From: Bacillus sp. AFS098217
Lineage (GTDB): Bacteria; Bacillota; Bacilli; Bacillales; Bacillaceae_G
Direction: 5' to 3'
Assembly (NCBI RefSeq): GCF_002551815.1
Contig: NZ_NVPR01000016.1
Span: forward strand, 33,705-97,704
Length of the DNA stretch: 64,000 nt
The notes below the pieces were generated by a model. The model was not told the origin of the DNA. It was given only the letters and a program-made list of their open reading frames with translations, and made no database searches. Below are positions 35,569 to 43,841 of this stretch, piece after piece (within the stretch, counting starts at the first letter, position 1; each line of letters starts with the position of its first letter). A program made the translations under genes and the position numbers.

Positions 35569-36810
35569 TTATAGGAACCTTACAGTTGTTTCATCATATC
35601 GGATTGGATGTTGTATGATATCTTGTTGTATACATTTCATACGGAAAGGTTCTTGTAACACAGAAAGATAAACAGCGTTTGCTTTTCGTTCTATATCTAA
35701 AATTGGATGCTGGAATGTCTTTGTATGAGTAAGGATTGGAAGTTCTATTTTCTTTTTATTTTTGGAAATATAAGATTGTCCTTTTTGTGACATACCAAGC
35801 AGTCGAATATATGGTGCATGTTGCTCTATACTCGCTCGTGCCATGTCTTTTTTTGTTGTATTGGTTAAAATATGTGTACAAGCTCGTTGTAATCTAGTCC
35901 ACGTATACCGCTTTGTTTTTAATGCTTCCATGAACGTAAGAAATGATGAAGAATTATGTATTTTTGATAAAATACGATGCTCTAAACCTTCTTCGATTTC
36001 ATATATATGTTGTAGTTCCTGAAGAGACATTGTCAGGAGCTTGTATTTGAAAAATGAAAAATACTTTTCCCAGTTATGTAACATACCGTATGTTTGCTTG
36101 TAGTCTGCTAAAAGTGAGGAAGTCGTATTCGGAACGAAAGGCTCAATATCTGTAAATGAACTGCTTTCGCTAAACAGTTGTTTACGAATACTTGTTGCAC
36201 TTGCAATATGTTGATCTTGAAAGGTTTCGTCGTGATAATGGGATGCGAACCTTTTTATAGTTTGTGCATATATGGAACTTTTTTGTGAAAGAATTGCCTC
36301 GATGTAATGTAAGCCTAAAATGTTATTCGGCTGTGACATATCTACAGTGTTTTCATGCGATGAAATATGTAAAAAGGCTTCAGATGTAGCTTTTGCGTAA
36401 CTATTACCTGCATTCATAAATTGTTGTATGAGGCGATCAAAAGTATCCTTTTCTTTCTTTCGTAAAGAGATGGTGTTATAGAAATGTTCTGCTTTTCCAT
36501 CTTCACTGCCGAAGCAAATTTCAGACACGCCAAGAGCATCTAAAATGGAAATCGCTCCATTTGCAAATGTTTCAGCTTTTTGAGTTGCAAACGCATAAGG
36601 GAGTTCGACAACAAGATCAACGCCACCCGCTAAAGCCATCTTTGTTCGATACCATTTTGATACGAGAGCTGGCTCGCCGCGTTGTAAAAAAGGGCCACTC
36701 ATGACGGCAATTGTAACATCAGACTGTGTTAAGTTTTTTGTTTGTTGCACATGATAAGCATGACCGTTATGAAAGGGGTTATATTCAACAACAATACCGC
36801 TTGCCTTTAT
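35569..36810 (-). CDS. tmcAL: tRNA(Met) cytidine acetate ligase, AUA start
   Basis: TmcAL (YlbM) uses acetate and ATP to make N4-acetylcytidine at the wobble base of elongator tRNA-Met. The catalytic HxGH motif ([11 protein letters not shown]) lies upstream of the first normal start (GTG at 36750). Extending the frame gives [17 protein letters not shown], matching the B. subtilis N-terminus, if translation starts at ATA 36810 with AAAGGAG eight bases before it. No ATG, GTG or TTG occurs earlier in frame before a stop. Full length is 413 residues, near the 415 of B. subtilis; [16 protein letters not shown] follows. See findings. Confidence 0.85.
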   Translation of the reverse strand: MKASGIVVEYNPFHNGHAYHVQQTKNLTQSDVTIAVMSGPFLQRGEPALVSKWYRTKMALAGGVDLVVELPYAFATQKAETFANGAISILDALGVSEICFGSEDGKAEHFYNTISLRKKEKDTFDRLIQQFMNAGNSYAKATSEAFLHISSHENTVDMSQPNNILGLHYIEAILSQKSSIYAQTIKRFASHYHDETFQDQHIASATSIRKQLFSESSSFTDIEPFVPNTTSSLLADYKQTYGMLHNWEKYFSFFKYKLLTMSLQELQHIYEIEEGLEHRILSKIHNSSSFLTFMEALKTKRYTWTRLQRACTHILTNTTKKDMARASIEQHAPYIRLLGMSQKGQSYISKNKKKIELPILTHTKTFQHPILDIERKANAVYLSVLQEPFRMKCIQQDIIQHPIRYDETTVRFL

Positions 36811-36870
36811 GATAATCTCTCCTTTCGGTGTAGCATCTTTTCTAAAAACATGATACTCTATATATTATTT

Positions 36871-36892
36871 ACTATAATGACTCCATTATAGT
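36871..36892. promoter_or_regulatory. Inverted repeat in tmcAL/ylbN control region
   Basis: ACTATAATG and CATTATAGT form a perfect nine-base inverted repeat with a four-base centre. Each arm holds a TATAAT, one per strand. It may be a pair of divergent -10 boxes or an operator. Confidence 0.5.
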
Positions 36893-36906
36893 GTAAAGAA
36901 AAAACA

Positions 36907-36935
36907 TTGACAAATATAAAATGGCTAGCTATAAT
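36907..36935 (+). promoter_or_regulatory. Consensus SigA promoter of ylbN-rpmF
   Basis: TTGACA at 36907-36912 and TATAAT at 36930-36935 are both perfect and 17 bases apart, the best promoter in the window. It fits a ribosomal protein operon. Confidence 0.92.
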
Positions 36936-36963
36936 TTTGTTTGTTGCCTTGAGGTGATATGAT

Positions 36964-37464
36964 ATGAAATGGTCCATCCATCAATTAAACAAATTGAGAC
37001 ATAAAGGATTGACATTAGATGAGATGGTAGATGTAAGTGAGCTAAAAGAAGTCGAGAAAGAAATTCGTGAAATTCACCCTGTCCATGTAACAGGTAGAGT
37101 TGATTTTGGCTCCGGTAAGTTTACGTTTCATCTACATATAACTGGAAGCATGGTTTTACCATGTTCTCGCTCTTTAGTAGATGTGACATTACCATTTGAC
37201 ATTAAAACAACTGAGGTGTTCCAAACTTCAGAAGAAGAGTATGAAACGGAAGCTGAAATCCATTGTTTAGAAGGAGAAGTACTTGACTTACTCCCTATAA
37301 TCAAGGAAAATATACTTTTGGAGATTCCAATGCAAATTTTCAGTGATGATGTTTCCGGTGGAGCACCGACGCAAGGTCAAGACTGGCAAGTGATTTCGGA
37401 AGAAAGCAAAGAAAAGCCTGTTGATCCACGATTAGCAGGACTTGCGAAGTTTTTTGACAAATAA
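36964..37464 (+). CDS. ylbN: YceD/DUF177 family protein YlbN
   Basis: The 166-residue protein belongs to the YceD family, found next to rpmF in most bacteria and linked to rRNA/50S biogenesis. Characteristic is [15 protein letters not shown] near residue 60, with acidic surroundings and the C-terminal [13 protein letters not shown]. The transcript starts about 20 bases ahead, giving a very short leader with TGAGGTG as SD. rpmF follows after 61 bases. Confidence 0.92.
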
Positions 37465-37525
37465 TCGGAAGACTGGTTCAGGCCTTCATATGAAAATAAC
37501 TATTTCTTTTAAGGAGGTGGGAAGA

Positions 37526-37699
37526 ATGGCTGTACCTTTTAGAAGAACTTCTAAAACAGTAAAAAGAAAGCGTCGCACGCATTTCAAATTATCAGTACCT
37601 GGTATGGTAGAGTGCCCAAGCTGTGGTGAAGCGAAATTAGCTCACCGTGTATGTAAAGCATGCGGTACTTACAAAGGTAAAGAAGTAATCAGCAAGTAA
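37526..37699 (+). CDS. rpmF: 50S ribosomal protein L32
   Basis: The 57-residue basic protein starts [19 protein letters not shown] and has the zinc-ribbon CPSC / CKAC (four cysteines), so it is the Cys+ form. AAGGAGGTG lies six bases before the ATG; the longer frame from 37442 is upstream noise. It shares the strong promoter with ylbN and has its own terminator. Confidence 0.97.
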
Positions 37700-37704
37700 T
37701 TGCA

Positions 37705-37746
37705 AAAAATAAACGTAGAAGAGTATCTTCTACGTTTATTTTTTTT
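37705..37746 (+). terminator. rpmF terminator
   Basis: A 16-bp stem (AAATAAACGTAGAAGA and its complement) with a GTA loop and a long T-run. Confidence 0.92.
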
Positions 37747-37821
37747 GTCTTTTTCTATTAAGAAGAATGAAAAGTTTTTTGCCATTTTCCTCAAACATAA
37801 CTTTGTGAAGGAAAGGGAGAG

Positions 37822-38080
37822 ATGAGGATTGTGAACCTTTTAGTAGAACATAAAGAAGCGGTAATATGGATTACATTAAATCGGCCGAAACATCATGATG
37901 CAATTAATGGTGAAATGATGGATGCATTAGAAAAAGTGATACAAGACATTAGATAAGAAGATGGGCTGAAGTGTGTAGTCATTTTGTGCAGAATGTGCAC
38001 GGTTATGGGAATTGGAAGAGCATAGGCGAGCGATTGTTACAACTTTAAAGAAATAGAAAAAGATATTCTTTGCATGTTGG
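37822..38080 (+). pseudogene. Decayed enoyl-CoA hydratase/isomerase remnant
   Basis: From ATG 37822 a 44-residue frame reads like the crotonase N-terminus (AVIWITLNRPKHHDAING, MMDALEKVIQDIR) and then stops at 37954-37956. Just after, another frame continues with GLKCVVI, which is what follows in intact enoyl-CoA hydratases, and then decays. GGGAGAG precedes the start. A full gene would be about 780 bases; only about 250 remain before the next gene. It is a frameshifted and truncated gene; the right border is approximate. Confidence 0.75.
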
Positions 38081-38142
38081 CATTCTATCTTTTCTAGTAA
38101 CTGCATATGTTTAATAAAAAATGCATAAGGAGGACTAGAAAG

Positions 38143-38664
38143 ATGGCGACAACACGACAAGATGCATGGAATGATGATGAAGATTTGCTTCTGGCAGAAG
38201 TAGTACTCCGGCATATTCGAGAAGGAGGAACGCAACTTTCCGCCTTTAAAGAGGTAGGTAGGAATTTATCTCGTACACCTGCAGCCTGTGGCTTCAGATG
38301 GAATTCTTACGTTAGAAAGCAGTATAAAGAACGTATTGAAGAAGCGAAACAAATTCGCAAGGTAGAGAATTATGAAGTGAAGCAACCGAAAGTGGTAGAA
38401 AATTCATCTATGTCTATTACATTGAATGATGTTATTGATTTCTTACAAAAATATAAAGATGAAAAAGAATCAAAAGTATTGCAACAGAAAATTGAATTAC
38501 TGCAAAAGGAGAAAGAATGGCTTCTTCAGCGTTTAGCGGTATATGAGGAAGAGTATCGAACTTTGCTTGACTATATTGATCAAAAAAGAAGTGTAATGGT
38601 ACTAGAGGTAAAAGAAAAAGATGCTGTTCATGAGCATGAAATATTAGAAAAGTTAAAAAAATAA
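38143..38664 (+). CDS. gerR: RsfA/GerR-family sporulation regulator
   Basis: The 173-residue protein has an N-terminal Myb/SANT-like domain ([33 protein letters not shown]) and a C-terminal coiled coil (about 95-145). RsfA-family factors regulate SigF or SigE genes; the B. subtilis gene at this spot, ylbO, encodes GerR, a late SigE-dependent regulator. Start ATG 38143 follows AAGGAGG at eight bases. Confidence 0.85.
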   Translation: MATTRQDAWNDDEDLLLAEVVLRHIREGGTQLSAFKEVGRNLSRTPAACGFRWNSYVRKQYKERIEEAKQIRKVENYEVKQPKVVENSSMSITLNDVIDFLQKYKDEKESKVLQQKIELLQKEKEWLLQRLAVYEEEYRTLLDYIDQKRSVMVLEVKEKDAVHEHEILEKLKK

Positions 38665-38689
38665 AAACAGCTGAGTAACAGCTGTTTTT
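38663..38689 (+). terminator. gerR terminator
   Basis: AAAAACAGCTG pairs with CAGCTGTTTTT around AGTAA, with T-rich sequence after it. Confidence 0.85.
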
Positions 38690-38691
38690 AT

Positions 38692-38768
38692 TTTTATCCC
38701 GCTATTAACAAGCAGTAAGCTTGCTGCTCGTTAATAATCAGTAGACGATGAACACTGATTAAAGTGTC
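38692..38768 (-). repeat. Dispersed palindromic intergenic repeat, copy C (inverted)
   Basis: On the minus strand it reads ACTTTAATCAGTG ... CTGATTATTAACGAGCAGCAAGC ... AGCGGGATAAA, the same frame as copies A and B but with a different central insert (a GCAGCAAGCTTACTGC-type palindrome). It again lies between a terminator and the end of a converging gene. Confidence 0.6.
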
Positions 38769-38771
38769 CTC

Positions 38772-39245
38772 TTACGCAGATTCTTCGTTTGTAACCGCAT
38801 TCAAATTAGTTTCTGGGTACCAAATATAAAATTCGCCATCAGTCGTTGTTGTTTTTTGGAAATTTAGTTTATCCCAAAATGCGGCAGATTGAATGCGTGC
38901 TGTTGTTTTAATAGGAAATTGCAGTTGTTTCACATAATTAACAAGCATTTGACCGAAACCTTGCTTTTGGAAGCTTGGTAATACTTCAAGTTTGGAAAGC
39001 TCTACGTAAGATCCTGTAATTTCAAGGTTTGCCTCACCACGTCTTCTCATGTACAAACTCATACGTGCGATAAGAGATCCACCGTAATAAATGCCGTAAA
39101 ATGGGGATTCGCTATCGTTTTCAATAATATTTGCTTGTAATTCTTCAAACATAGAGAGTTCTTGAGCACCACAGCCTTTGAATTTTTTGAATTCATCTAA
39201 TGTTTTATAGTTGATGAGCAAGCGCTCAACTTTTGGGAATGTCAT
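38772..39245 (-). CDS. ylbP: GNAT-family N-acetyltransferase YlbP
   Basis: The 157-residue protein has the acetyl-CoA motif in VLPSFQKQGFGQMLVNYV and a preceding beta strand pair (ARMSLYMRR...LEITGSYVELSKLEV). The substrate is unknown. I start at the ATG at 39245 (MTFPKVERLL); the longer frame adds a hydrophobic, poorly coding 18 residues. It lies convergent with gerR and divergent from panE, as in B. subtilis. Confidence 0.88.
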   Translation of the reverse strand: MTFPKVERLLINYKTLDEFKKFKGCGAQELSMFEELQANIIENDSESPFYGIYYGGSLIARMSLYMRRRGEANLEITGSYVELSKLEVLPSFQKQGFGQMLVNYVKQLQFPIKTTARIQSAAFWDKLNFQKTTTTDGEFYIWYPETNLNAVTNEESA

Positions 39246-39564
39246 TTCACCACGTCCTTTTCTTGTCTTGTAAATAAAGAAAAGTATAAATATTTTCAAT
39301 AATATTATAACTCATTTTTTCATTTTTATGAAGAACATAGAAAATTTCTTTCGGTATTTTTGGAAAATTTGCTACACTGGAATATGAAATGTATTGGTAA
39401 TCAATATATACATGTAAGAGAAGAAGCTATGTTTGGTGAATGATAAATAGGATATAATCAATGTTATAGCAATACATATTAGATGGGGGGAGTCAAGGGC
39501 TCTGAATGGACTACAAGATATTTTTATATCTAGTGATTTAGGAGAGGCTCTTGCGTGAAGAGAA

Positions 39565-40446
39565 ATGAAGATTGGAATTGTTGGCCCGGGAGCCATTGGT
39601 CTACTTTATGCATTTTATTTTAAAAAAAATGGGCAAGATGTTACATTGTTTACAAGAACATTTGAGCAAGCAGAAAGAATAATGCAGACGGGGATAACGT
39701 GCATTCGAAATGGAAAACGAGAAACTGTATTTCCGAATGTTTTGCCATTAGAAAATGTGTTAGGTGAGAGATTGGATTATACATTCATTGCTGTAAAACA
39801 GTATCATTTAACTGATATACTGCCTTTTATAACTGAACAACAACAACTAATCTTTTTGCAAAATGGGATGTCTCATCTTCAAGTCATGCAAAAATTACAG
39901 TGTGACAATATAGCTGTAGGTATTGTAGAACATGGAGCAAAAAAGGTGAATGAACATACAGTACATCATACCGGGATAGGTGTTACAAAGTTTGGTCTGG
40001 TACGTGGTAATCATGTTCCATTTGAAGCGGTATTCAATTGTTTTTCTTCTCAATTGTTTTCGTTACAAGTAGAGAATGATTGGAAACAGACAATGTACAA
40101 TAAATTGGTAGTGAATGTATGTATTAATCCTTTAACAGCGCTGTTTGGAGTGCAAAACGGAGAATTATTATCAAATCCATTTTTTTATCAAGCAATGAAG
40201 CAGGTATTTAATGAAGTTATATTTCTTATTAGAGAGGAAAAAAAAGAAGAGCTGTGGCGAATGGTTTGTCGTGTGTGTGAAAAAACGTCTAGTAATACAT
40301 CTTCCATGTTAGCTGATGTGAAGGGAAAGCGAAAAACAGAAATTGACGCTATTGTTGGTTATGTGTTGGGGGAAGCGAAGAAACAGCAAAAACAAGTACC
40401 TACACTTCAATTTTTGTATAACGCAATAAGAGGATTAGAGCGGTAA
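39565..40446 (+). CDS. panE: 2-dehydropantoate 2-reductase
   Basis: The 293-residue NADPH enzyme makes pantoate for vitamin B5/CoA synthesis. The Rossmann loop GIVGPGAIG begins at residue 4; TFIAVKQYHL holds the conserved lysine, and NKLVVNVCINPLTALF and the C-terminal SSMLADVKGKRKTEIDAI with catalytic Lys/Glu and Ser/Asp residues are typical. The SD is weak (GAAGAG). It corresponds to ylbQ. bshC follows 79 bases later. Confidence 0.92.
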   Translation: MKIGIVGPGAIGLLYAFYFKKNGQDVTLFTRTFEQAERIMQTGITCIRNGKRETVFPNVLPLENVLGERLDYTFIAVKQYHLTDILPFITEQQQLIFLQNGMSHLQVMQKLQCDNIAVGIVEHGAKKVNEHTVHHTGIGVTKFGLVRGNHVPFEAVFNCFSSQLFSLQVENDWKQTMYNKLVVNVCINPLTALFGVQNGELLSNPFFYQAMKQVFNEVIFLIREEKKEELWRMVCRVCEKTSSNTSSMLADVKGKRKTEIDAIVGYVLGEAKKQQKQVPTLQFLYNAIRGLER

Positions 40447-40525
40447 GGTATATTCTTTGCTTTTGCATCAAACATTGACTACAATGTGGATTGGTGAGAG
40501 AACAGGATACGAAAGGAAGAATTAT

Positions 40526-42142
40526 ATGGAGATAAAAGAAATCTCTGTTCCGCTACAAGGTGTTGCGGCGGACTATAGGAAGGGCGAAAAAGAGATACAG
40601 GCATGTTTTGACTATCAGTTAACAGAAGATGGATTTAAACAACGTCTGCATGATTTACGTGATAAAAAGTTTTTCCGTCAAGATTTGGTGGAGCATTTAT
40701 TAAAATATAATACACAGTTACATGCTGGAGAATATACGCTTCGTAATATAGAAGCGCTTGCAGATGAAAATACATATGTTGTTATCGGAGGACAACAAGC
40801 TGGACTATTAACAGGACCACTCTATACAGTGCATAAAATTATTTCGATATTACAGCTTGCGAAAGAGAAAGAAGCAAGTCTAGGGGTTCGAGTTGTTCCT
40901 GTTTTTTGGATTGCTGGTGAAGATCATGACATTGATGAAATTAATCATACATTTGTAACAAAAAATAAAAAAATAAAAAAGATGATTTTTCATGATCGTC
41001 ATCCTAAAAAGGTAAGTGCTTCTGAATCGGATCTTTCAATTGAAGACTGCAGAAAGTGGATCGATGAGATTTTTAAAACGTATCCAGAAACAAATTTTAC
41101 AAAAGATGTATTACAATTCGTTGAGGATGCCTTGCAGAAGTCTCGGACATATGTAGATTTCTTCGCACACCTCATTATGAAGCTGTTTACAGATACAGGC
41201 TTGATTCTTGTCGATTCACATCATCCAGCACTTAGGAAATTAGAAGTTTCCTTTTTTAAACAAATTATAAGCCAATATAAAGCAGTTCAGGAAGCTCTTC
41301 ATAGTCAACAGCAGATTATTAGAGAACAAGGGTATAAGCCAATTATTGAAACCAAATCAAATGCAATACATGTATTTATGCAAATTGACGAAGAGCGTGT
41401 ATTGTTAGAAGAAGAGAATGGGAAATTTGTTGGGCAAGATGGTACGTATTCATTTTCGTATGAAGAATTGATAGGGGAAATGGAAAGAAATCCAGAGCGA
41501 TTTAGCAATAATGTTGTAACTAGGCCGCTTATGCAGGAATATATTTTCCCAACATTAGCGTTTATTGGAGGGCCAGGTGAGATTGCGTACTGGAGTGAAT
41601 TACAGCAAGTATTTCATGTGTTTGGTTTCCAAATGCCTCCGGTTGTTCCGCGTCTTACAATTAGCTATATGGAACGGAATATTATAACAGATTTATATGA
41701 TCTACATTTACAAGAAAGTGATCCGTTTGTAAAAGATATAGGTGAAATACGTGAAAACTGGCTGTCTAATCAAATAGAAGAGCCAATAGAAGAGCAATTC
41801 CTTGAAGCGAAAAAGGGAATGATGGAAATTCACACATCCTTACAACAGTTTGTAAAAAGGATAGATCCTGGTTTAAATGATTTTGCTGGAGAAAATGAGC
41901 GGAAAATTAAAGAACAAATTGAATTGTTAGAAAGAATGTTAAAACGAAATGTTGAGAAAAAACATGAAGTTGAGTTGAATAAATTTCGCCGTCTACAATT
42001 TGCGCTTCGTCCACTAGGAGCGCCGCAAGAACGAGTATGGAATATATGTTATTATTTAAATCAGTTCGGTCTTGATTTTGTTCAAAGAGTGATGGAGCAG
42101 TCTTATTCTTGGGATGGAAAGCATCACGTTATAAAACTATAA
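40526..42142 (+). CDS. bshC: Bacillithiol biosynthesis cysteine-adding enzyme
   Basis: BshC is the putative ligase adding cysteine to GlcN-malate in the last step of bacillithiol synthesis. The 538-residue length and motifs VIGGQQAGLLTGPLYTVHK, PVFWIAGEDHDIDEINH, FIGGPGEIAYWSEL and the coiled-coil C-terminal half match the family. I start at the ATG at 40526 (MEIKEISVPL) after AAAGGAAG; the longer frame from 40457 overlaps the intergenic gap. A TTCG-looped terminator ends it. Confidence 0.94.
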   Translation: MEIKEISVPLQGVAADYRKGEKEIQACFDYQLTEDGFKQRLHDLRDKKFFRQDLVEHLLKYNTQLHAGEYTLRNIEALADENTYVVIGGQQAGLLTGPLYTVHKIISILQLAKEKEASLGVRVVPVFWIAGEDHDIDEINHTFVTKNKKIKKMIFHDRHPKKVSASESDLSIEDCRKWIDEIFKTYPETNFTKDVLQFVEDALQKSRTYVDFFAHLIMKLFTDTGLILVDSHHPALRKLEVSFFKQIISQYKAVQEALHSQQQIIREQGYKPIIETKSNAIHVFMQIDEERVLLEEENGKFVGQDGTYSFSYEELIGEMERNPERFSNNVVTRPLMQEYIFPTLAFIGGPGEIAYWSELQQVFHVFGFQMPPVVPRLTISYMERNIITDLYDLHLQESDPFVKDIGEIRENWLSNQIEEPIEEQFLEAKKGMMEIHTSLQQFVKRIDPGLNDFAGENERKIKEQIELLERMLKRNVEKKHEVELNKFRRLQFALRPLGAPQERVWNICYYLNQFGLDFVQRVMEQSYSWDGKHHVIKL

Positions 42143-42175
42143 AATCTTGCTCTTCGGAGCAGGATTTTATTTTTG
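42141..42175 (+). terminator. bshC terminator with UUCG loop
   Basis: AAAATCTTGCTC pairs with GAGCAGGATTTT (one G-U pair) around TTCG, then a T-rich tail. Confidence 0.9.
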
Positions 42176-42511
42176 TTCTGTGGAATTACCTGTAAAATAA
42201 TAATTTTCTGAATTATATGATTAGATGACTGAATAGTGCTCATAATAAATAAAATAAACATATATGACAAAATAGCACAAAATGTAAACGTATTATTATG
42301 TTTTTCGACATGTTTTTATTTAAATTCCCGCAAAAAATGATAAAATTTAGTATATAATAAATTAAAGCTGCGATCAGTGGATAATCCTTTTCACTAATGG
42401 TGAGTTGAATGAGTCGCACTTTAACATTGTTTATTTTTCCAGCTTATATATATTAGCTAGGAGAAAGAAGTGCGTTCAGCATAATTATTTGGAAAAAGAG
42501 TAGGTGCAACG
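42176..42511 (+). promoter_or_regulatory. dcw cluster leader without mraZ
   Basis: In B. subtilis mraZ occupies this place; here only about 335 bases remain and no MraZ-like frame exists. TATAAT at 42353-42358 is a candidate -10 without a good -35. The transcript would carry a structured stretch near 42365-42425 (TGCGA...TCGCA, AGTGGA...TTCACT, CAC-TAAT-GGTG). I see no TGGG triplet typical of MraZ boxes. Confidence 0.5.
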
Positions 42512-43444
42512 ATGTTTAAACACGTAACAGTGCTTTTAAAAGAAACAGTAGATGGCTTAGATATAAAGCCAGATGGTACATATGTAGATTGTACGTTAGG
42601 TGGCGGCGGTCATAGTTCTTATCTATTATCCCAGCTAACGGAAGGGGGAAAGTTAATTGCATTTGATCAAGATGAGATTGCGATTCAAAATGCAAAAGAA
42701 AAATTTTCTTCTTATGGTGATCAATTTGTAACAGTGAAGAGTAACTTTCGTTATTTATCAGAAAAGCTACATGAATTAGGTATTACAGAAGTAGATGGGA
42801 TTTTATTTGATTTAGGCGTTTCTTCCCCTCAATTAGATACACCAGAGCGTGGTTTTAGTTACCATCATGATGCGCCGTTAGATATGCGGATGGATCAAGA
42901 TGCCCCGTTAACAGCATATGATGTTGTGAACAGCTGGTCATATGAACAACTCGTAAGAATTTTCTTCCAATATGGTGAAGAGAAATTTTCAAAACAAATT
43001 GCAAGAAAAATTGAAGCGTATCGTGAGAGTAAGGCAATTGAAACGACAGGGGAGTTAGTGGAGTTAATTAAAGAAGGAATTCCTGCTCCAGCTCGTAGAA
43101 CAGGTGGACATCCTGCAAAACGAGTATTTCAAGCGATTCGTATTGCTGTAAATGATGAATTGAAAGTATTTGAGGAAGCATTGGAATCTGCAATTGAAAT
43201 GGTCAAGCCTGGCGGAAGAATTAGTGTGATTACATTCCATTCGTTAGAAGATCGTATTTGTAAAACAACATTTAAACGAAATAGTACAACACCACAGCTT
43301 CCTCCTGGATTACCAATTATTCCTGATGAGTTTAAGCCGAAACTAAAGCTTATCACAAGAAAGCCGCTTTTACCTTCTGATGTAGAGTTAGAAGAAAATA
43401 ATCGTGCGCGTTCTGCGAAGTTACGGATCGCCGAAAAACGATAA
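42512..43444 (+). CDS. rsmH: 16S rRNA (cytosine1402-N4)-methyltransferase
   Basis: The 310-residue MraW/RsmH enzyme has the SAM site [16 protein letters not shown], the [20 protein letters not shown] motif and the [10 protein letters not shown] segment near the C-terminus. It heads the division and cell wall cluster. The SD is modest (AAAGAGTAGGTG). ftsL follows 14 bases later. Confidence 0.95.
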   Translation: MFKHVTVLLKETVDGLDIKPDGTYVDCTLGGGGHSSYLLSQLTEGGKLIAFDQDEIAIQNAKEKFSSYGDQFVTVKSNFRYLSEKLHELGITEVDGILFDLGVSSPQLDTPERGFSYHHDAPLDMRMDQDAPLTAYDVVNSWSYEQLVRIFFQYGEEKFSKQIARKIEAYRESKAIETTGELVELIKEGIPAPARRTGGHPAKRVFQAIRIAVNDELKVFEEALESAIEMVKPGGRISVITFHSLEDRICKTTFKRNSTTPQLPPGLPIIPDEFKPKLKLITRKPLLPSDVELEENNRARSAKLRIAEKR

Positions 43445-43458
43445 AAGGAGAGAGAGGT

Positions 43459-43824
43459 ATGACAAATTTAGCTGTAAAGTACAAACAACAAGCGCAAGAA
43501 CAGGTACAGTTACAATCTCAAGTTCCACAGCAGATGGTACAACCAAAAGCTAAAGCGAAGATTACAAGAATTGAGAAACTGTTGTATGTAGCTTTTATTG
43601 GCTTTTTATTATATGCCTGTGTAGCTTTTATTGGTAATAAGGCTGGATTATACCAAGTTGATGCAGAAGCAGCAAATATAGAGGATACAATTGTGAAACA
43701 ACAAAAAGAAAATCAAGAATTACAAGCTGAAGTAGAAAAATTAAGTCGCTATGAGCGTATCGCTGAAATTGCAAAAAAACACGGGCTAGAAATTAACGCG
43801 AATAATGTAAAAGGCCTACAATAA
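43459..43824 (+). CDS. ftsL: Cell division protein FtsL
   Basis: The 121-residue bitopic protein has a Gln-rich cytoplasmic N-terminus (to about 35), one membrane helix (about 42-62) and an extracellular coiled coil (about 70-105). FtsL with DivIC and DivIB forms the septal scaffold that activates FtsW-PBP2B. AAAGGAGAGAGAGG precedes the ATG. Its place between rsmH and pbpB is conserved. Confidence 0.93.
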   Translation: MTNLAVKYKQQAQEQVQLQSQVPQQMVQPKAKAKITRIEKLLYVAFIGFLLYACVAFIGNKAGLYQVDAEAANIEDTIVKQQKENQELQAEVEKLSRYERIAEIAKKHGLEINANNVKGLQ

Positions 43825-43841
43825 ATAGGTGTGAAACAAAT

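Noticed and set aside
35569-36750. tmcAL taken as starting at GTG 36750
   Set aside because: This would delete the catalytic HNGH motif and leave an upstream segment that encodes the family N-terminus in frame; the GTG has no SD.
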